Shown here one piece after another: positions 26,761 through 41,010 of a DNA stretch of 64,000 nt; the first letter of the stretch is position 1; each line of letters starts with the position of its first letter. Origin of the DNA: Lichenostomus cassidix (Eukaryota > Chordata > Aves > Passeriformes > Meliphagidae); NCBI GenBank assembly GCA_008360975.2, contig CM039183.1, positions 43,391,850 through 43,455,849 on the forward strand, in the 5' to 3' direction. The position numbers were made by a program, and so were the translations under genes. A model generated the notes under the pieces. That model was not told the DNA's origin. It saw nothing but the letters and a program-made list of their open reading frames with translations, and did no database searches.

Positions 26761-29700
26761 AACATATTAGAAAATAAAGTAAGTTCCAAAATCACAACTC
26801 TAACTACTGACATGACTTCTGTGACCATTTCCACAGGGAAGAGGTGTCCACTTGTTCCTCCTTCAACATGGAGTAGACAGAAAGAACTGTTTCGTCCTTC
26901 AAAGGACCAATGTTTTGTCCCCAAAGTTACGAACTTCAGCTTTTAAAAGCAAGCTTGTGAAAGAGTCTGATGTTTGCTGATTTACCTAACTTGTTGCATA
27001 CTAACATCAGAGGCTTAGAGAGCTTGTCAATCAATGGCATTTATGAACTCTTAGTTTTAAATCTCGCATCATCTTCCAGGCTGAAAAATTTTCAAGTAGA
27101 AATTTTTAATATAAAAATGTTCCTATTTATTTTGGGAATTAAAGCATAAGAGCTGAGTATAGTCTTTGGTTTCTTTTTAAGCAGAGAACAGAAATACTAA
27201 TGAGCACTATTATACATTCTGTTCCTGATCCCTGTCTAATAATGCAAATTTGCCTTTGATCTCTTCTAGCTTCTGTTGCTCTATAGGTAAGGATGTTGGG
27301 TGCTTTTACCAGTTCTGTAAGAAATCCGCAAGTTTGCTTTTGCAGAACAGAAAGCAGCTAATTACGATTTTGCTGCCTTTCATATTTGTGTAGAATTTTC
27401 AAATTTACTTGGAATCAAACACCTTGTGATTCACATATTCTGTTCAAGGAAAACCCTCCATCTCCCTGTAGATCCCTGTCCTAATTCTGAGACTGTCTAG
27501 AAAAACTGCCTTATCCCTAGTCCCATTATTTTTCAATATTATGAAGAGGAAGGAAACCTACATTTTATTCAAAAGGGAAATTAATCTAAAATGCATAAAC
27601 TGTGAAGAACTGGAGGTTATTAGAGTTTTTTCACGTGCTCTGATTTCCATGCCTCTGTTACACACTCAGCAGATTTTGGGGTTTGTTTTACAAATGCATT
27701 TGTTTCCAGTTGCCAGCCTGATCCCTGAAATAGGACATTCTGCCAGTTCAACATGCGAAGAAAGCAGGGAAAGATAACATTTTACTCTCAAGCAAACAAA
27801 CAATGTTAGGCATGAACCAGTGCAAGAAATTATATAATTTAAAAATATTTAGTTGTTCAAAGTGAAAAAGAACAGCATATGTTCACAAGAGGGTCTAAAA
27901 TTCTTTGGGATATCGAAGAGAAAAACTAGATGCATTATTTTCCCAAGAAATTGGCTTCTGATTGTGCCCAGTAACTTCTTGCCAGTGAAGATGGCTTAGG
28001 ATTGTTAGATGTATGTGCACAGGCAGGTGCACTGACAAGTCATGCTGTGCCTTAATATTTGAAATTTCACAGTTTATCTGTTTAATAATATATGAACCCT
28101 GCCTGGGTAATCTGAGGCCATGGTAGCCAGTGAGCCCACAGAAGTTTCTCAGGCAGGCAGTTAATCTTGTATCCAAGTCAAAACCCCCAAAGGTTTGAAT
28201 CCAGACCTGGCCAACAGCAGCTTGGAATGAACTCCTAACTGTGGTCCTTAGGAGGATGAATAAAGCCGAACTGAAGACAAAGACCCTGCTAAGATACTGA
28301 GAGGAAACCCAGTCAGTAAGAGAGACAAAGTGTGATCTTTTCTGTTCCTTAAACCCTCATTACAGTGAATTTTTAATATTTCGGCTAGCAAGGATAAATA
28401 AAATCCATAGTATTTCAGTGGAGGGGAAAAAAGAAAGACAATCACAGAGCAGTTTTGAATGAATGATGCAAAAATTTAACACCTACTCCAGATATGCAAG
28501 CCTGTAATGGTGCAATCTCCCATTGGGATTGCTGTTGCACTGTATAGAGGAGAAAAGAGAGTAAGGAGGAAAGAGTGAGCACAAGATTTTGTCAACCAGG
28601 TTTCTAGAAAACTGTTGATGAGATAGGAAGACCTTTGACTGTGAATTGTGCCTTTAAGCCCAGCATGTACACAATTCTGCTCTTCGGTACACCAGCTAAA
28701 TAGAAAGTCACTCACTTCATTTCACTTGACTGATTCAGACAGTCTCTGCAGAGAGCAGGAGTTGATCAAATGTGAGTCAGTGTGTTTGCCTGCTGCCGTC
28801 AGCCCCAGAGGAAAAGTCTCATAACTGATGAACTTCCTGGAGCCATGGTTGGTAAAAAGATGGTCAGCCCTAGAGAGGAACACAAGATGGCTTATCCTGG
28901 GATTTCACAAAAGAAGGTGGAAGAGAGGGAGTACAGTTCAGAAGGGCCAGTGATAAGCAAAGATACAGATGTGCTTGGAATGGTCTTCCAAGCAGTACAG
29001 GAACAGCCCAACAGCACAGCGTATAGCAGCTCCTCTTGCAACTATCTGTGAGTTCCCAGGCTTGTCGTCACTGACCTAGCAGGCAGTGGTTCTGTGATAC
29101 TACTCCATCACCAAAAGATCCAGCTGAAGAGGTTTCCTGCACCCAGACAGTCATCCTTTCCTCACCTGCAGAAGGTGACACTGTCACCAGTACAAGTTCT
29201 CTCAGACACAGTTCAGAGTCCAGTCACACAAACAGTTGTATCAGCTGCAGCAGGGAGAAAGAGAGAGGAATATTTTAAGGCAGATTTGTCATCACGTGTT
29301 TGTAACATGAGGGTACGACTTAGCTGCTCTGCAGTGTACATCTGTGCAGCTCTGGAGTCTGTGTTGACACTCACACTTGACAAGCTAACTCAAGATGAAT
29401 CCTCTTGGATAGCAGTTTATTCAGATTAGTGCTGTGATGGAAGGAAGCACTGCAGTGCTCTCTCTGAGCTTTCATTCTTTAGCATGAAGTACATTGTGGG
29501 GAGTACACCTATTTTATTGAAGCGTAAGATTTCTTCCTTCTCTTCCTGTATTCAATAGAAAGCATTGCTTTATCCACAGGCTTTGGACTCCATTTTTATT
29601 TACTGTGGACTACTAACTCTTTGGGTTTTAGACATTGCATAACAGATGATACTATTAAATGTGTTATGCCTAGCAGCCTGAGCACTGTTAAATGAAATTA

Positions 29701-32700
29701 GGAATGCCTTAGGGAAAAAAAAAAAGGCTAAATACACATGGTGGGTAATGCTGTTAAACTATTGGACATGGACTGATTGCTATTAATGGAGTTACATAGA
29801 ATATTTAAGGAAGTAGAATAATAATCTGATTCCACCAATCAGTCAAATTCTGTAATGTATGAAGTGGCTGCAGCTTTATACTCCTGCTTTATAGAAGAAT
29901 TGTTTTGCAAGATGTACTGAAACAAAAAAGATCATACATATTGATGCAAAAGAGGAAAGTATCATGATGTATGACCCATGGCACCATATATAACTTGACA
30001 TGCATTAGGAAAATTTGGCCTGCATCTAAAATGAATAGTTTCTATGCACGACTCCAGTGAACAGCACTTGAAATCATCATACAGACTGACTCAATATGTA
30101 TGAGATCCACCACCAGATCCTAAGAGTTGCCTTGTGCTTCTTTTCAACCAGACAAATGTGAGGCCATTAGAAATCAGTGTTTTTCTATTCTGGTGGAAGC
30201 ACACAGAGGCCATGAGCATATTAAAGGGAAAGCTTCTTCAAGCTCTCAACCATACATTACAACACAAACAAAAAAATTTCAAATGCTGAAAAAGTATGAA
30301 CAAAGCCTTGAAATGCTCAGAAGAGTTTGCTTTCACAGGTGGGACATGTTATACCTGTAAATATAACCCCAGACTGGAGAGGAAGTCTGATGGCTCTAGG
30401 CAGTTCAGAGACTAAACAGGCCATTATTTGTCTGGTCTTAAACAAGGGTGTCCAAATTGAGAAGCAGTAATTAAGTTACTGCTTCATGTAGTCACTGCAT
30501 CTAAATTACTGCTTAGATGTTGAATAAATCCTTCCCAGCAAGGAAAAAATGACGTTTTTGTGTGTTTTTCATACAGAGCAACAAGGTCCCTCCAGCTCAG
30601 TAGAGTTGACTGCGTAATTTTCTTCTGGCCATAATGTTTCTGTGGTGTGCACATCTGCATGCTGACCACAAACTCGTTTTGTGTCACTGAACAGCAAGAA
30701 GGGGATAACAGCCCTCTCCTTTTTAATTTTTTCTCTCTAGTAATGGGCATGCAGAGTTGGAGCCAGCTTGTGAGACATAGTTGGAGTTCTCTGTGAGCCA
30801 GCTTGTTTTCAGCCACAAGAGGAAGCAGAAGGAATGGTCTTATACTCTAAAGCAGAAACAGAGAACACATAGATAGCCAACTTCTACCACTATAGGCAAT
30901 TTGTGCCTTGATGTAAGATGCTTGTTGCTGGAGAAATCCCCCAAGACCACTTCTTAACTGAAAACATGTGAGTTCACAAATAGTAATTCTTTCCTTCCTC
31001 TCTTTGCCCCATAAACTGTGTATACCACCAGGGAGATCTCCTCACCATCTGCAAGTAGATTGGCATGCACTTTTTAAATTGAGGTTTCAGATCATTATCA
31101 TAGGAAATGTAAATTTTTAGATCTGAAGCAATAAACCAGATTTGAGGCAATGTATCAAAATTCCTAAAGCTTCGGGTGCTGGCAATACACAATACTACTC
31201 AAGGAGGAAGTTTTTCCATAAGGTACTAAGCCAAATTTGTAATGACATACATGGATGAAGGAAAGAACCCTGTGATCCAGTACATCATAATTACATGTAT
31301 ATCTGACAGCATATATGCAGACAGACATACTTTATGTATTGTGCAAAACCAATGTTTTCTGTTCAATATCATTGTTTTCTCCAAGAAAAATCAATTCTAA
31401 AATATGTGATACCTGCTACAAACTCAAATTATGAATAGTTTAATTAGTAAAAGTCATCCAAAGCCAATAAAAAAAAATAACTGTTTTCCTCCCTTAAAAT
31501 AATAAGCATTCTATTACTATTTGGGACAGTACAAAGTAAATATTATCTGTTTTCATTTAAAAATTTGAAGGATGTCTGAAACTCTGAAGATTTCTCTTTT
31601 AAAGACAGTGGTGACTTAATTCCTGAATTTTTTTTCTTTACTTCTCATAGTTAATTAGAGACATACATAGTTATCTCTCTCTTCTCATCAGCAGCATGAC
31701 AATGAGCAGCGACATGAACAGTCCACACTCCTAGCTGCAGTGGAGCAGCCTGTAAACAGAGGAAGCTGTTGGCAGTGGCTGACATGACCTGAGGAGAGAG
31801 CTTATGAGTCATGGAGCCTTTGTTGATTTCAAGATTAAGTTTGCACTCTCCATGAGAAGGATTTTCCTCCATCCTTTGCCTCAGGAGGAAAATTGAAACA
31901 TGAGCCTGTTGGAGTGTGAGCAATGAGGGAGGTCCCCATGCAAATGATTTTTTAAGAAGAAATGAAACAATGTGAAAGCAGTTGATTGCAAATGAGCATT
32001 TTGTTCATCTAGAAATTGCTTGTTAGTGCTCACTTTGATACCTCCATTCACTTTTTGAAACATAGAGATTCGAATTTTCAGTCTTGCATTCTACATCTTG
32101 ATCTATAGCTGCTCAGGTTTTTTGTACTGAAAGTTCCCCAGTTTCATTCTCACTGCAAATTACAAGCTCATTAAATTACCTAAAACACCACTGAAGTTTA
32201 GAAGGCAGAACAGAAGAGCTTTCTGATCCCTCCCAGCTTGTAGGAATTTTTTTCTTCCTGAGAATTTGCTATCACATTGGCCTGGGTTCAGTAGCTCTAA
32301 CAGACAAAGCCAGAACAAGGAAAACGCTCAACTATCCAGACTAAGAAGTAGTTGAAATTTTTTACCGTTTCCATAATTTTACTGTAAAATAAAAAACAAT
32401 TCGAGTAAGACAGCAAAAAGGCAGTGATCATTACAAGTCCCTTCAAAGACAGTCAGCGACTGTATCTGTACCCTGCCTAGAGATACAGGTCTCTACAGCA
32501 TGTACCCTTCCCACAGGATTCAGAGGTACAGGAGTGCTGTGGGATTTACCTTCTGGAAGCTCTCAGGATGGGAACTTCACAACAAGAGTAATTTTGTTTC
32601 TGTACAGACAGCGAATAGCTGGTGGTACTTCCACAACGTTTAAGTGTTTCCCAGTACCCCCCGGCATACATTTTTGGCTGCTTCCCTGTATCACTGGATG

Positions 32701-35700
32701 GGTTCAGAAAGGTTGTGTCATGGGTTAACAGATTTTTACTGTACTACCTTTGGAATCAACATTAGCATTTCCATTCTTCACCATAGAGATGACAGATAGC
32801 AAATTTCTAGTAAAGCGTTTCATCTCCACCGAGTTGAATTTTTAAAAACTAAATGCTAAAAGCTGAAAAGGTCAAAAGGCCCCCATGATTTAGGAACTAA
32901 ACCAGTCCCTGTTCCTAATGTGTAAGAGAGAAGATTGTAATAGAAATGAGTTATCCCACATCTATCTATTGCTGCTCCCCACTGTGAGGGGTGGAACAGT
33001 GGAATAAAGGGGGAACAGAGCTGCACTCAGTATGGCAACACTTAGGAGAGGCTTTGCATGTATGTGAATTACGGTTTCACTCACAGCTGATGTAAATTGG
33101 TGCCAATGACATCATACAGCCCTAAACGATGTCCATCAGGCTGCCTGCTTTCCTGCAGACACACCATCTGTTTCAGTCGAGGGTGCTAGAGGCTTGAGTC
33201 AAAGCCTATTGAAGTTACTGGAAAGATTCCCATGAATCTTTGCCTCTGTGACTCATCTGTAGCTTATACAATGCACAAAATGTCAGGCTCACGAACTGCA
33301 CTGTGCAAACACGACAGCTAAAGCCTAAACAAAACACAAAGCAGCAGTCAGCTCTCTCACACCAGCATATGCCAGGATTTGGTCTGCTGAAACTATCACA
33401 GCTGCAGCCGTGTATAGCAGGAGCACACGAGAGAACGATAAAACTCTGAACTGCTGCCTTTTGCTGAGAGTACTTTAGGAGACAAGAGGACTCTCTTAGA
33501 GGTAGAGGAATCAGTGGTGCATCTCGAGTGATGTTACCATCAGTGGGGATGATGTGCCTAAAAGGAAAAACATGGGTCACAGCGCCTGAGTAAATCAAAC
33601 ACCACAGGAGAGGTGGGAGGAAAGAATGTCTGAAAGAACAATAAGGCGAGACAGTGGCAGTGAGTAAAATGAGAGGATGACAAAAATAGTCAGCTGTATC
33701 TATAGATTTAACTTGTCTTCTCTAAGCAGAGATGACAGCGTTTTTCTTTCTCACAGTTATATAAGGGCACCCTGCTCCCTGCATGGAGCTTCCACTGAAG
33801 CCAGTGTGAGTCATTTGTTCAGGCTGCTGGGAAATACATTCCCAGGAGAGCTAATTATTGCATATATCATAACGAGCTTGCAGAAGAGGCTTTATAAACA
33901 TCTGCCACTGTTTCATTATCTCCAGTTGAGGAAACAGAAGAACTGTCAGCCTAAATGACATGGTTTGGTATTTTCCACTAATTCTGAAAATAAAGCAGTG
34001 AAGGGCAAGCCCTGACAAGACATTCAGTTTCCAAATTACTTTCAGGTAAAAAGTGTATTTTAAAATACATGCTAATTTTATCTCCAGTCCCTCATCAGCA
34101 CATGCAGTTGTTAGGACCTCTTCTCTCACTTTAGGTACAAGAAAAAGAGACAAGCAAAAGCCCCTCCCCAAGCCCTGAATTACTCTCAGACTTGCATAAA
34201 AAAACCCCAAACACTCCAGTGCTTATCGTTCAGCAGAACTCAATGAGGTGAGAAACATAAAATTTAAATGTATAAAGCCAGAAAAACAGGAATGAGGTTG
34301 TATTAAGGACAATGCTCATGTTCTGCACTCCATAGATTAAAAACACTATTTGCCTAAAATTTATGGCCCAAAAGTTTATGACTAGAACTTGTCCTGTCTG
34401 AAAAGTCTTACTTATATTACATTTATAAATCTTTAAAGCCTGAGTCTGCTTGTGATTTAATCAAGATCTTTAAGTGATCAAATCCTTTTATTCATTAAGT
34501 ACTGGACATGAGCCTTATGTATGGCAATTGAGGTGTCTGTCCCAGCATTAGCAACAGTAGAGGCTCCATGGCAATCCTGAGCATTAAGCTCTTCCCTCCT
34601 ATAATAAATACAATGTATGTTCTTACTTTCTCATTCCAGGAGGAAGAGTGAGAGGCTACAGGTGGGAAAAAGCAAAAGGACTTCAGAAATCAGTGAGATG
34701 GAAAACAAAGTCAAAATCACAAGCAGAATACCTAATCCTGAAACTAAACTCTGGGATTTGCAGCAGAATCTTTCTGGATTAGTGGTTCTTTATATGCCTC
34801 ATACTCAAGAAATCCCTTCTTCTTGGTGGGTGAGAAAGTGTTGTGTGAAACTGCTTGTCTTCATGTGGTTTGCAACATGCTGAGGCAGTAACATCTCTCA
34901 CTAGGTGCAGCCTGCTGAAAAATAGGGTTGCGAGAAAAACTTGCACTCTTCATTTTCTTGTACCAGATAGTGAGGGTTAAATAAAAATTATAATTCATAA
35001 TAAATATGTGACAAAAAATAAGAAAGGGAATAGGGATTATGTGATTTTTCCCAGGCTAACAATGTTTCTCTTAGTTTGTCAGTTGTCCTGTGAAAGCCTT
35101 CCTTGTATAGACTTTCCTGAAAATGTGTCAGAGGAAGATGCAGCAACACACCTGTCCCCTGTACAGCTTGCCTTTTAGGCAGTACAGTCACACAAAAGCA
35201 AAGCAGTCCTTATTCAGCAGAGCAAGGCAGCCGAACAGATTTACTGGCTCAATAGTTATTAAAAAAATAATCAAGCTGATCTATTTAGCTGTCATAAGCT
35301 TCAGCATCTGGACAGTTTTATCTTTTTAACACTATGTTGACTTTTACACAGTAACAAAACAATTCAAGACAGAAATCCAGCAAATCTAGAACATGATACA
35401 TAAATAGAAAAGAAAATAGACTCAAGGACTAAAATGACTATGGATACCACCTTTTACTATGGTTGCCTTGGACTGAGCCACATTACCTTGGAAAACCATG
35501 GAACTGAACAAAATACACTATTTGCTTTTTGTTTTGTACAAACACTTTCTGAAGTCCTTTCCATATCTCTATATTCTGACCGTGTACCAGTGTAAGTGAG
35601 AAGTTACTCCAAAGAAATCAACTGATGTTAACTGGAATAGGAAAAACGAGAATTAAGTTCAATAAAGCAGTAGCTGTATCTACCCCTAGGGCATTTCTAA

Positions 35701-36279
35701 CACAAGAACTTATGGTGTCCTTTCAAACACTGTTCATGGATGAGAAATCCACTCTACTTCCCTTTTGTCACAAACTGAGAATCCAGCAAATACAGAAAGG
35801 CGTTTTCCCAGTTCCAGGAAGGTCGCTAGTTAGAGCAGGTTTGGACACAACTCAGATCTGGCTTTCTCCTTTAAGTAATGTTAATAGGCCTAAAATTTTC
35901 TAATTTAAAAATATTCTGGAACAAAAATGTCATTCTGCACTGTGTAGCAAGTATCTGGGACCCTCTGTTACATTTTTTACTACTTACGAATCCACATGCC
36001 TCAAAATTACCTGCGAAAACATTGGCATCAGACATTATCTGGCCAAACTGGAAGAAGTCCAAGTCCTATCAAATATATAGCATTGGCTGCACCTGTATTT
36101 TACCACTGTATTTATAGAGCAGGGATATGGAAAGATTTAATCATGGAAAAAACACACTCTTATTATGGCTTGACCAATTCAGAAATTATAGTCCGCACTC
36201 AAACTGCTCAAAGGATTGTCTGACGTGTCCTGTTTAAGAGAAGATCCTCCTTGAAGCTGTATTTCCCTTTTTGTCCCAG

Positions 36280-36310
36280 TTTTTTTTTTTTTCTTTTCTT
36301 TTTTCCCTGC
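36280..36310 (+). repeat. Polypyrimidine run
   Basis: T13 followed by C-interrupted T runs ends in TTTTTTCCCTGCAG. It looks like a splice acceptor, but no coding exon follows. It lies just left of the CR1 relic. Confidence 0.8.
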
Positions 36311-36399
36311 AGTTTGCTTTCTCAGCAGAAGGGATATAAAGACATAGGATACTCAACTGAGCTGGGCAAGCCTGTGATGATGGATGATGGGACTAGGTG

Positions 36400-36970
36400 C
36401 CAAAAACTTGTACGCAGTGCAGCACTCTGACAGAAAAACCCTGGGAATGAGTGCCCTGCTGTAAGGCACTGCCTGGATGAGGCTTTTTCAGAACAAAGCA
36501 CAGCATCGTGGGTCCCCATGTTTGAAAAAAGCCTAATTCATGTTGGAAGAAATGCAGAGAAAGATGCTGGGGATGCAAAACCATCCTATAAGAGGAGACT
36601 AAACCAGCTAAGCTTGTTTCATTTAAAAAAGCCTGTGAGGGCACATGACCACTTTTTGAAAAAACACTGGAAAGAAACATGAAGAGGGGGAAAGAAAGGT
36701 TTAAGCAATGGCATAATGTTGGCATAAGAAGATGTGGCTGTGAACCAGCCACATATAAATTTAGGACTGGAGTTTGGGAATTATTTCTGTATCAATAAGT
36801 GTTCAATAAAGTGATGCTCTGGTACAGACTTCCAGTCAGGAACAGTGACTGGAAAAGGCCTAATCAGCTTTAAGATGAAGCTTGATAAATCCTTTAAAAG
36901 GATAATAGGACAAGGCTGCCCATGATGGCAGACAACTGGACTCAGTTCTAGAAGATTTCTCCACCCAATA
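36400..36970 (+). repeat. Ancient CR1 LINE fragment (ORF2 end and 3' region)
   Basis: Several diverged blocks occur in the order seen in old amniote CR1 elements. There is an ORF2 C-terminal block (around 36450-36560: 'gtgccctgctgtaaggcactgcctgga', then 'ggtccccatgtttgaaaaaagc'). A 'gaggagactaaaccagctaagcttgttt' block follows near 36592-36620. Next is 'tttaagcaatggcataatgttggcataagaag' near 36700 and 'ataaatttaggactgga' near 36755. The last blocks are a 'gatgctctggtacagacttcc' block near 36812 and 'cagctttaagatgaagcttgataa' near 36866. Indels and substitutions abolish any frame. This is much older than the 15143 CR1 tail. Boundaries are approximate and recognition is from memory of the consensus. 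Confidence 0.78.
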
Positions 36971-38237
36971 AGCTCCCAGACAATTGCTAAACACTATATC
37001 AAATTTGCTAAACTCTGTGCAGTATTTAGCCAAGAAATGCACACTTAATTCAGTTATTGGCTTAAAAATATTGATATTTCAAAGTGCCATATATGAAAAG
37101 CCTTTTGCATAGAAAGAAATTGAATGGCATGGTAGTGTTGAGACCAAATTATCTCTAATTTTCTCAATTTGTATCATCCCTTATTTCCAAATATTTATAT
37201 GATCCTATTATTGTAGTTAAACCTTCCATTACTATTTTGCAAGATGTTGGTAATTACTCTCATTATTTTGTGGCTATAATACAAAACACAAAGGGGTTAA
37301 TTTATTCATTAATTAATAAGGCATGTTGTAATGCCCAGAACTACTCAATGAGAAAGATCTTTTAAATCACTGCACCCAGAATTTGTAACCTCTCTCTGGA
37401 ACCCTGGAGTGGAAAAACAACTAGGTCAGCCACCTCAGAGTTATTGAAGCCCTGGCTCAAGGACCATTGATGACGCTCCAGAAGAAGGAGATGTTTTCAA
37501 TTTAATTTTTTTTTCTTAACTACATTGCCATTCAATTGGCTCAGTACCATCAACAGCCTTATAATCCCTGCTTGATAAAGGAAGGTGGATGAAAATCTTG
37601 GGAGACTTGAAAGGCCAAGGTGCTTTAAGGTGGGACATTATTCATTGCAACAGCTTCCTAATAAGCACAGTGGTCAATCCTGAACGGACACCTCAATCCC
37701 TCTCCTAAGGAAGATTTGGGATTTTTTTTTTTTCCCCATGACTGGAACAAACAATAGGGGGTTAAACATGTGAAAAATATCTTTTGCAGAGTTTCAGTGA
37801 GATCAGATGCATCACAGATGTGAACCTTCTCCATTCCAATGGCTCCACTGTGGCCTGACTGGCCAGTGGGCAGGTACTCCATGCCCTGCCAAGGCTGTGG
37901 GACATGTTGGTAAACCAGGATACAGACAGCCTGATGTGGCAGCTGGTCCCAATGGGCTGCCAGGAAGATGGACTGACTGACATGCAGGGGAGTGTTCTAG
38001 GAGAAAAAAAAAAATCAACATTTTGGGGTTTGTTGCGCATTTACTGGAATCAGCATTTTCATAACAGGTTGCTTTGTTGGAACTTTGTTTCCATAAGGAG
38101 CTAGGTAATGAAAGGATCACTAACTATCCTCAGTATTACTGCTGGCAGTTGCTGGTACAGAGCAGAACAAAGGTTATTTCACCAGTCTGAGCTCCTCTCT
38201 GCCTGTCTGAGTCTCTCAGATTGCCAATGTTAAGTTT

Positions 38238-38285
38238 CATTCATAATGTCCTTCATAACCATTCATAGTGTTCATTCATAATAAC
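38238..38285 (+). repeat. Imperfect CATTCATAATGTC-type tandem repeat
   Basis: Three related 13-base units (38238-38250, 38260-38272, 38273-38285) share CATTCATA. The first and second are separated by nine bases that also contain TTCATAA. Confidence 0.7.
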
Positions 38286-40917
38286 TTTTGTTCACAAAAA
38301 CTAACAACAATTGCTGCAATATATATTACTGATAGAAATGAACTTAACTCTATTTCAATTCAGCTTTTCAGGAGATTAGCTGTGAAAAGCTGTGTGAAGC
38401 ATAGCACTGTCCAGGGACCCGTAAACTAAAGATTGCATAGGGCCTAGATGCCTTAATGCAGAGTCATCTCAGTAGCATGATAGCTGCTGAAAGCTCTAAG
38501 ACAGATTAAAGAAATGATAGCAGCTTCCTTAGAACAGCTGTTTTTCAATCACCCAGAAAGTCTTTTTGGGACAATGCCATCCCAACGGGTACCTCTTCAC
38601 CATTTTTGGCCAGATTATGGCATGTCTCTGTTTGTTTTCTGCTGCTCTTTTGTTAGTAATGGGAAGACAAGGGTTCTACTACCAGAGCTGGCTGTTCCTC
38701 TGTTTTTGTTCCATATTCTACTAACATTTTACTTTCTGAACCCTCTGTACTTCCTGCTGTTATCATTCAAATTCACAATCCACACAGATTCTGCAGGGAA
38801 CGTGCAAGTTACATTCCTGTGTAGTGAAGGGATCACAGCAGGAGTTCTGCGGGTGCAAACCCTGCCCAGCCCCTCCCTGCTCCAAGCTCTCCCCGGCTGC
38901 CCCCGCTTCAGGTTTGAGAATCTCAGAGCTGTGGAAAAGGCATTCTGTGTCCATAGGCTACCACCTAGCGGTATGTACTGCTCTCACACAGACTGCCGTG
39001 GGACTAATTCCCTACAGCTTGCTGGGTTCTCAGGCTCCTAAACTTTATCTCACGGTTTCTGGGTGAAGTCTGGAAAAAAGGCATTGCTTGTGCATGTAGC
39101 CAGGTATGGCTCCTGTAGCACCTTCGGGCTGCTCCCTTCTTGCTGACAGTGGTGTTTCCCTAGGCCACCGTGAACAGCAGCATCGATTCTCACCCTTGCT
39201 TTTTCCCCCAACTGGCTGGCTGTCCCACGGGAAGCTCTGCCCAAACCATCAGTCCCTGCTGCAGCAGACAGGGCCAAATCTGTGGCTGGGGAGAGACCTG
39301 AAAGTACTGCCTCAGTAGAACCTGAAGGAAAAAGCAGACAATAGGGAATGCCTTCAGCTGAAGAAGGGCTCATTATCTAACACACCACCAGCAAAGAAGT
39401 TCTATCTCTACTCATTTTCAGGGCCGGCACTAGAAGGTGTGGATAACGTATTAAGCTAAAGACACTGTAACATTTTAACCATTACACATTTTTGAAGATT
39501 TGAGAATGCTATGTTTTGCTCTGATGCTGTGCTGGCTGAGAAACCAGAGAACAGCGGGTGCCTGAAAACACTCCCCAAAATACAGAGGTGAAGAACGTTG
39601 CACAAAAAACAAGTGTTGCAATAGGACAAAATACAAGATCAGATTCTGCTCTGTGATTTATCAGTGCATATATGCCATTGCACTGCATTCATATTTGATG
39701 CTGAGATGAGGCATATGAGTACTGACCTTAAATATTTCCTTTCTGACTAAAATTAACCCTCTTTGCTTTTTATTTGCTAGTCATCAGATTTTAAAATTGA
39801 AATTACAAAAATGTTAATCATCCCACCAGCTAAAATATGTGGTGAAAATATGCAATAGTGCAGAACTCTATCTAACCTCAACATTCTTTAGAAGAAAAGT
39901 AGAGAATTTTTTACAAAAGTTCTTAACATTTTGTTTCATCTGATTTTGCAACTTAGCAGATTTTCATCATCCAAGGATCACAGCCCACTAGCTGGGGATT
40001 GTAGTGAAGTATAGGACACTTACATTTATGCAATGTATTTCTAAAACTTCCTGTTTTCTCTACTATGTATTTTTTGTCCTTGTTTCAAAAACTTTTACAG
40101 GCAAAAGGCTGACTTTCTACTTCTCTTCCTGTGCTTTTACACTGCCTCCCCTGTTACTTCAGAAAAACCTTCCTCTTGCAAGTTACTAACCACACCACTG
40201 GTACACTTTAAAATCATGTCCTTCCCTAACGCATCCTGCTGACTCTAACCCAATAAAAGAGCTAGGCATTGAAGGCTATGGACACAATTTTTACCCTGTT
40301 TCTGTTCATCTGGCCCAGCTCCAGCATGCTGTTTGGGCTCACCTACCTATCACACATCTTGTTGAAGCATGTAACCCTCCATGGATGATGCTGTAATTTT
40401 TCTGATGTATTTGTTTTATCTCACATGCATATACACATGGGCTGGAATTTAAATCAAATCACATCAGACAAAGCTCCTCATTGCCTTAAGTTTGATAACC
40501 TTTTTCTAGGCAGCAGAGATTTCCCTATCTTTCATTTAGAGAAGGGCTGTGAAGAGTTCCATTTGTTTAAAATGCACAAGGGCCCAAAGATTTTCTATCA
40601 CCTACTCCTCCATCTTCAAGAATCTGGACGTAACCCTAAAATCTGTGTGACATCTTGTTCATTCAGAAGTCTTTTGTGTCTAAGTGTGGAACAGACAGAC
40701 TTACTGAGCAGGCAGTAGAGCTGTAGCTTGTGACTGTTGCTGCCAGTGGAGCAGCCATCATGGGCATATCCAGAGAGCCTTTCTCCTCCTTTACCTCCTC
40801 ACATTAGAGTGACTAAGACTGCATCTGCCTCAGTTCTGACAAAAAGCAATTCTGCAACCCTTCTCATACTCATGGTCTAAAGTTGATCCTGACAGTAAAG
40901 CCATGGGGTGAGAAGCC

Positions 40918-41010
40918 ACTATTTTCCCAATTTTAAAGCAAAAGAAATGAGCAAGTCATGTTGTCTTGTCACAAAACTACCAACAGAAAAGGTCTGAGCG
41001 CAAAGCTTTG
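40918..41010 (-). repeat. Possible MIR-like SINE relic
   Basis: The plus strand reads 'actattttcccaattttaaagcaaaagaaatgag' then 'gcaagtcatgttgtcttgtcacaaaactacca'. This follows the reverse complement of the MIR core order (low-copy 'cccattttacag' block, then the 'aaggtcacacagctag' block). It is diverged and the boundaries are uncertain. Confidence 0.45.

Larger units (their letters stand above)
15239..36279. other. Intergenic stretch without a supportable gene
   Basis: Apart from the small repeats listed separately, I see no gene. The longest frame (17455-17886, minus, 143 codons) and the GC-richer frames around 16558-17077 overlap open frames on several phases, as composition alone produces. 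Two frames at 28782-29051 and 29094-29429 share a phase and are separated by one stop; this is noted as a finding but not annotated as a gene. No tRNA, snRNA or microRNA hairpin was recognised. Confidence 0.55.

Noticed and set aside
28180..28205. GGTTTGAATCC resembling a tRNA B box
   Set aside because: No A box at the right distance and no acceptor stem could be paired, so it is not called a tRNA or a tRNA-derived element.
38514..39041. 175-codon frame with a hydrophobic middle segment
   Set aside because: The hydrophobic stretch comes from T-rich codons. There is no recognisable family, no supporting neighbour exon and no clear start context.
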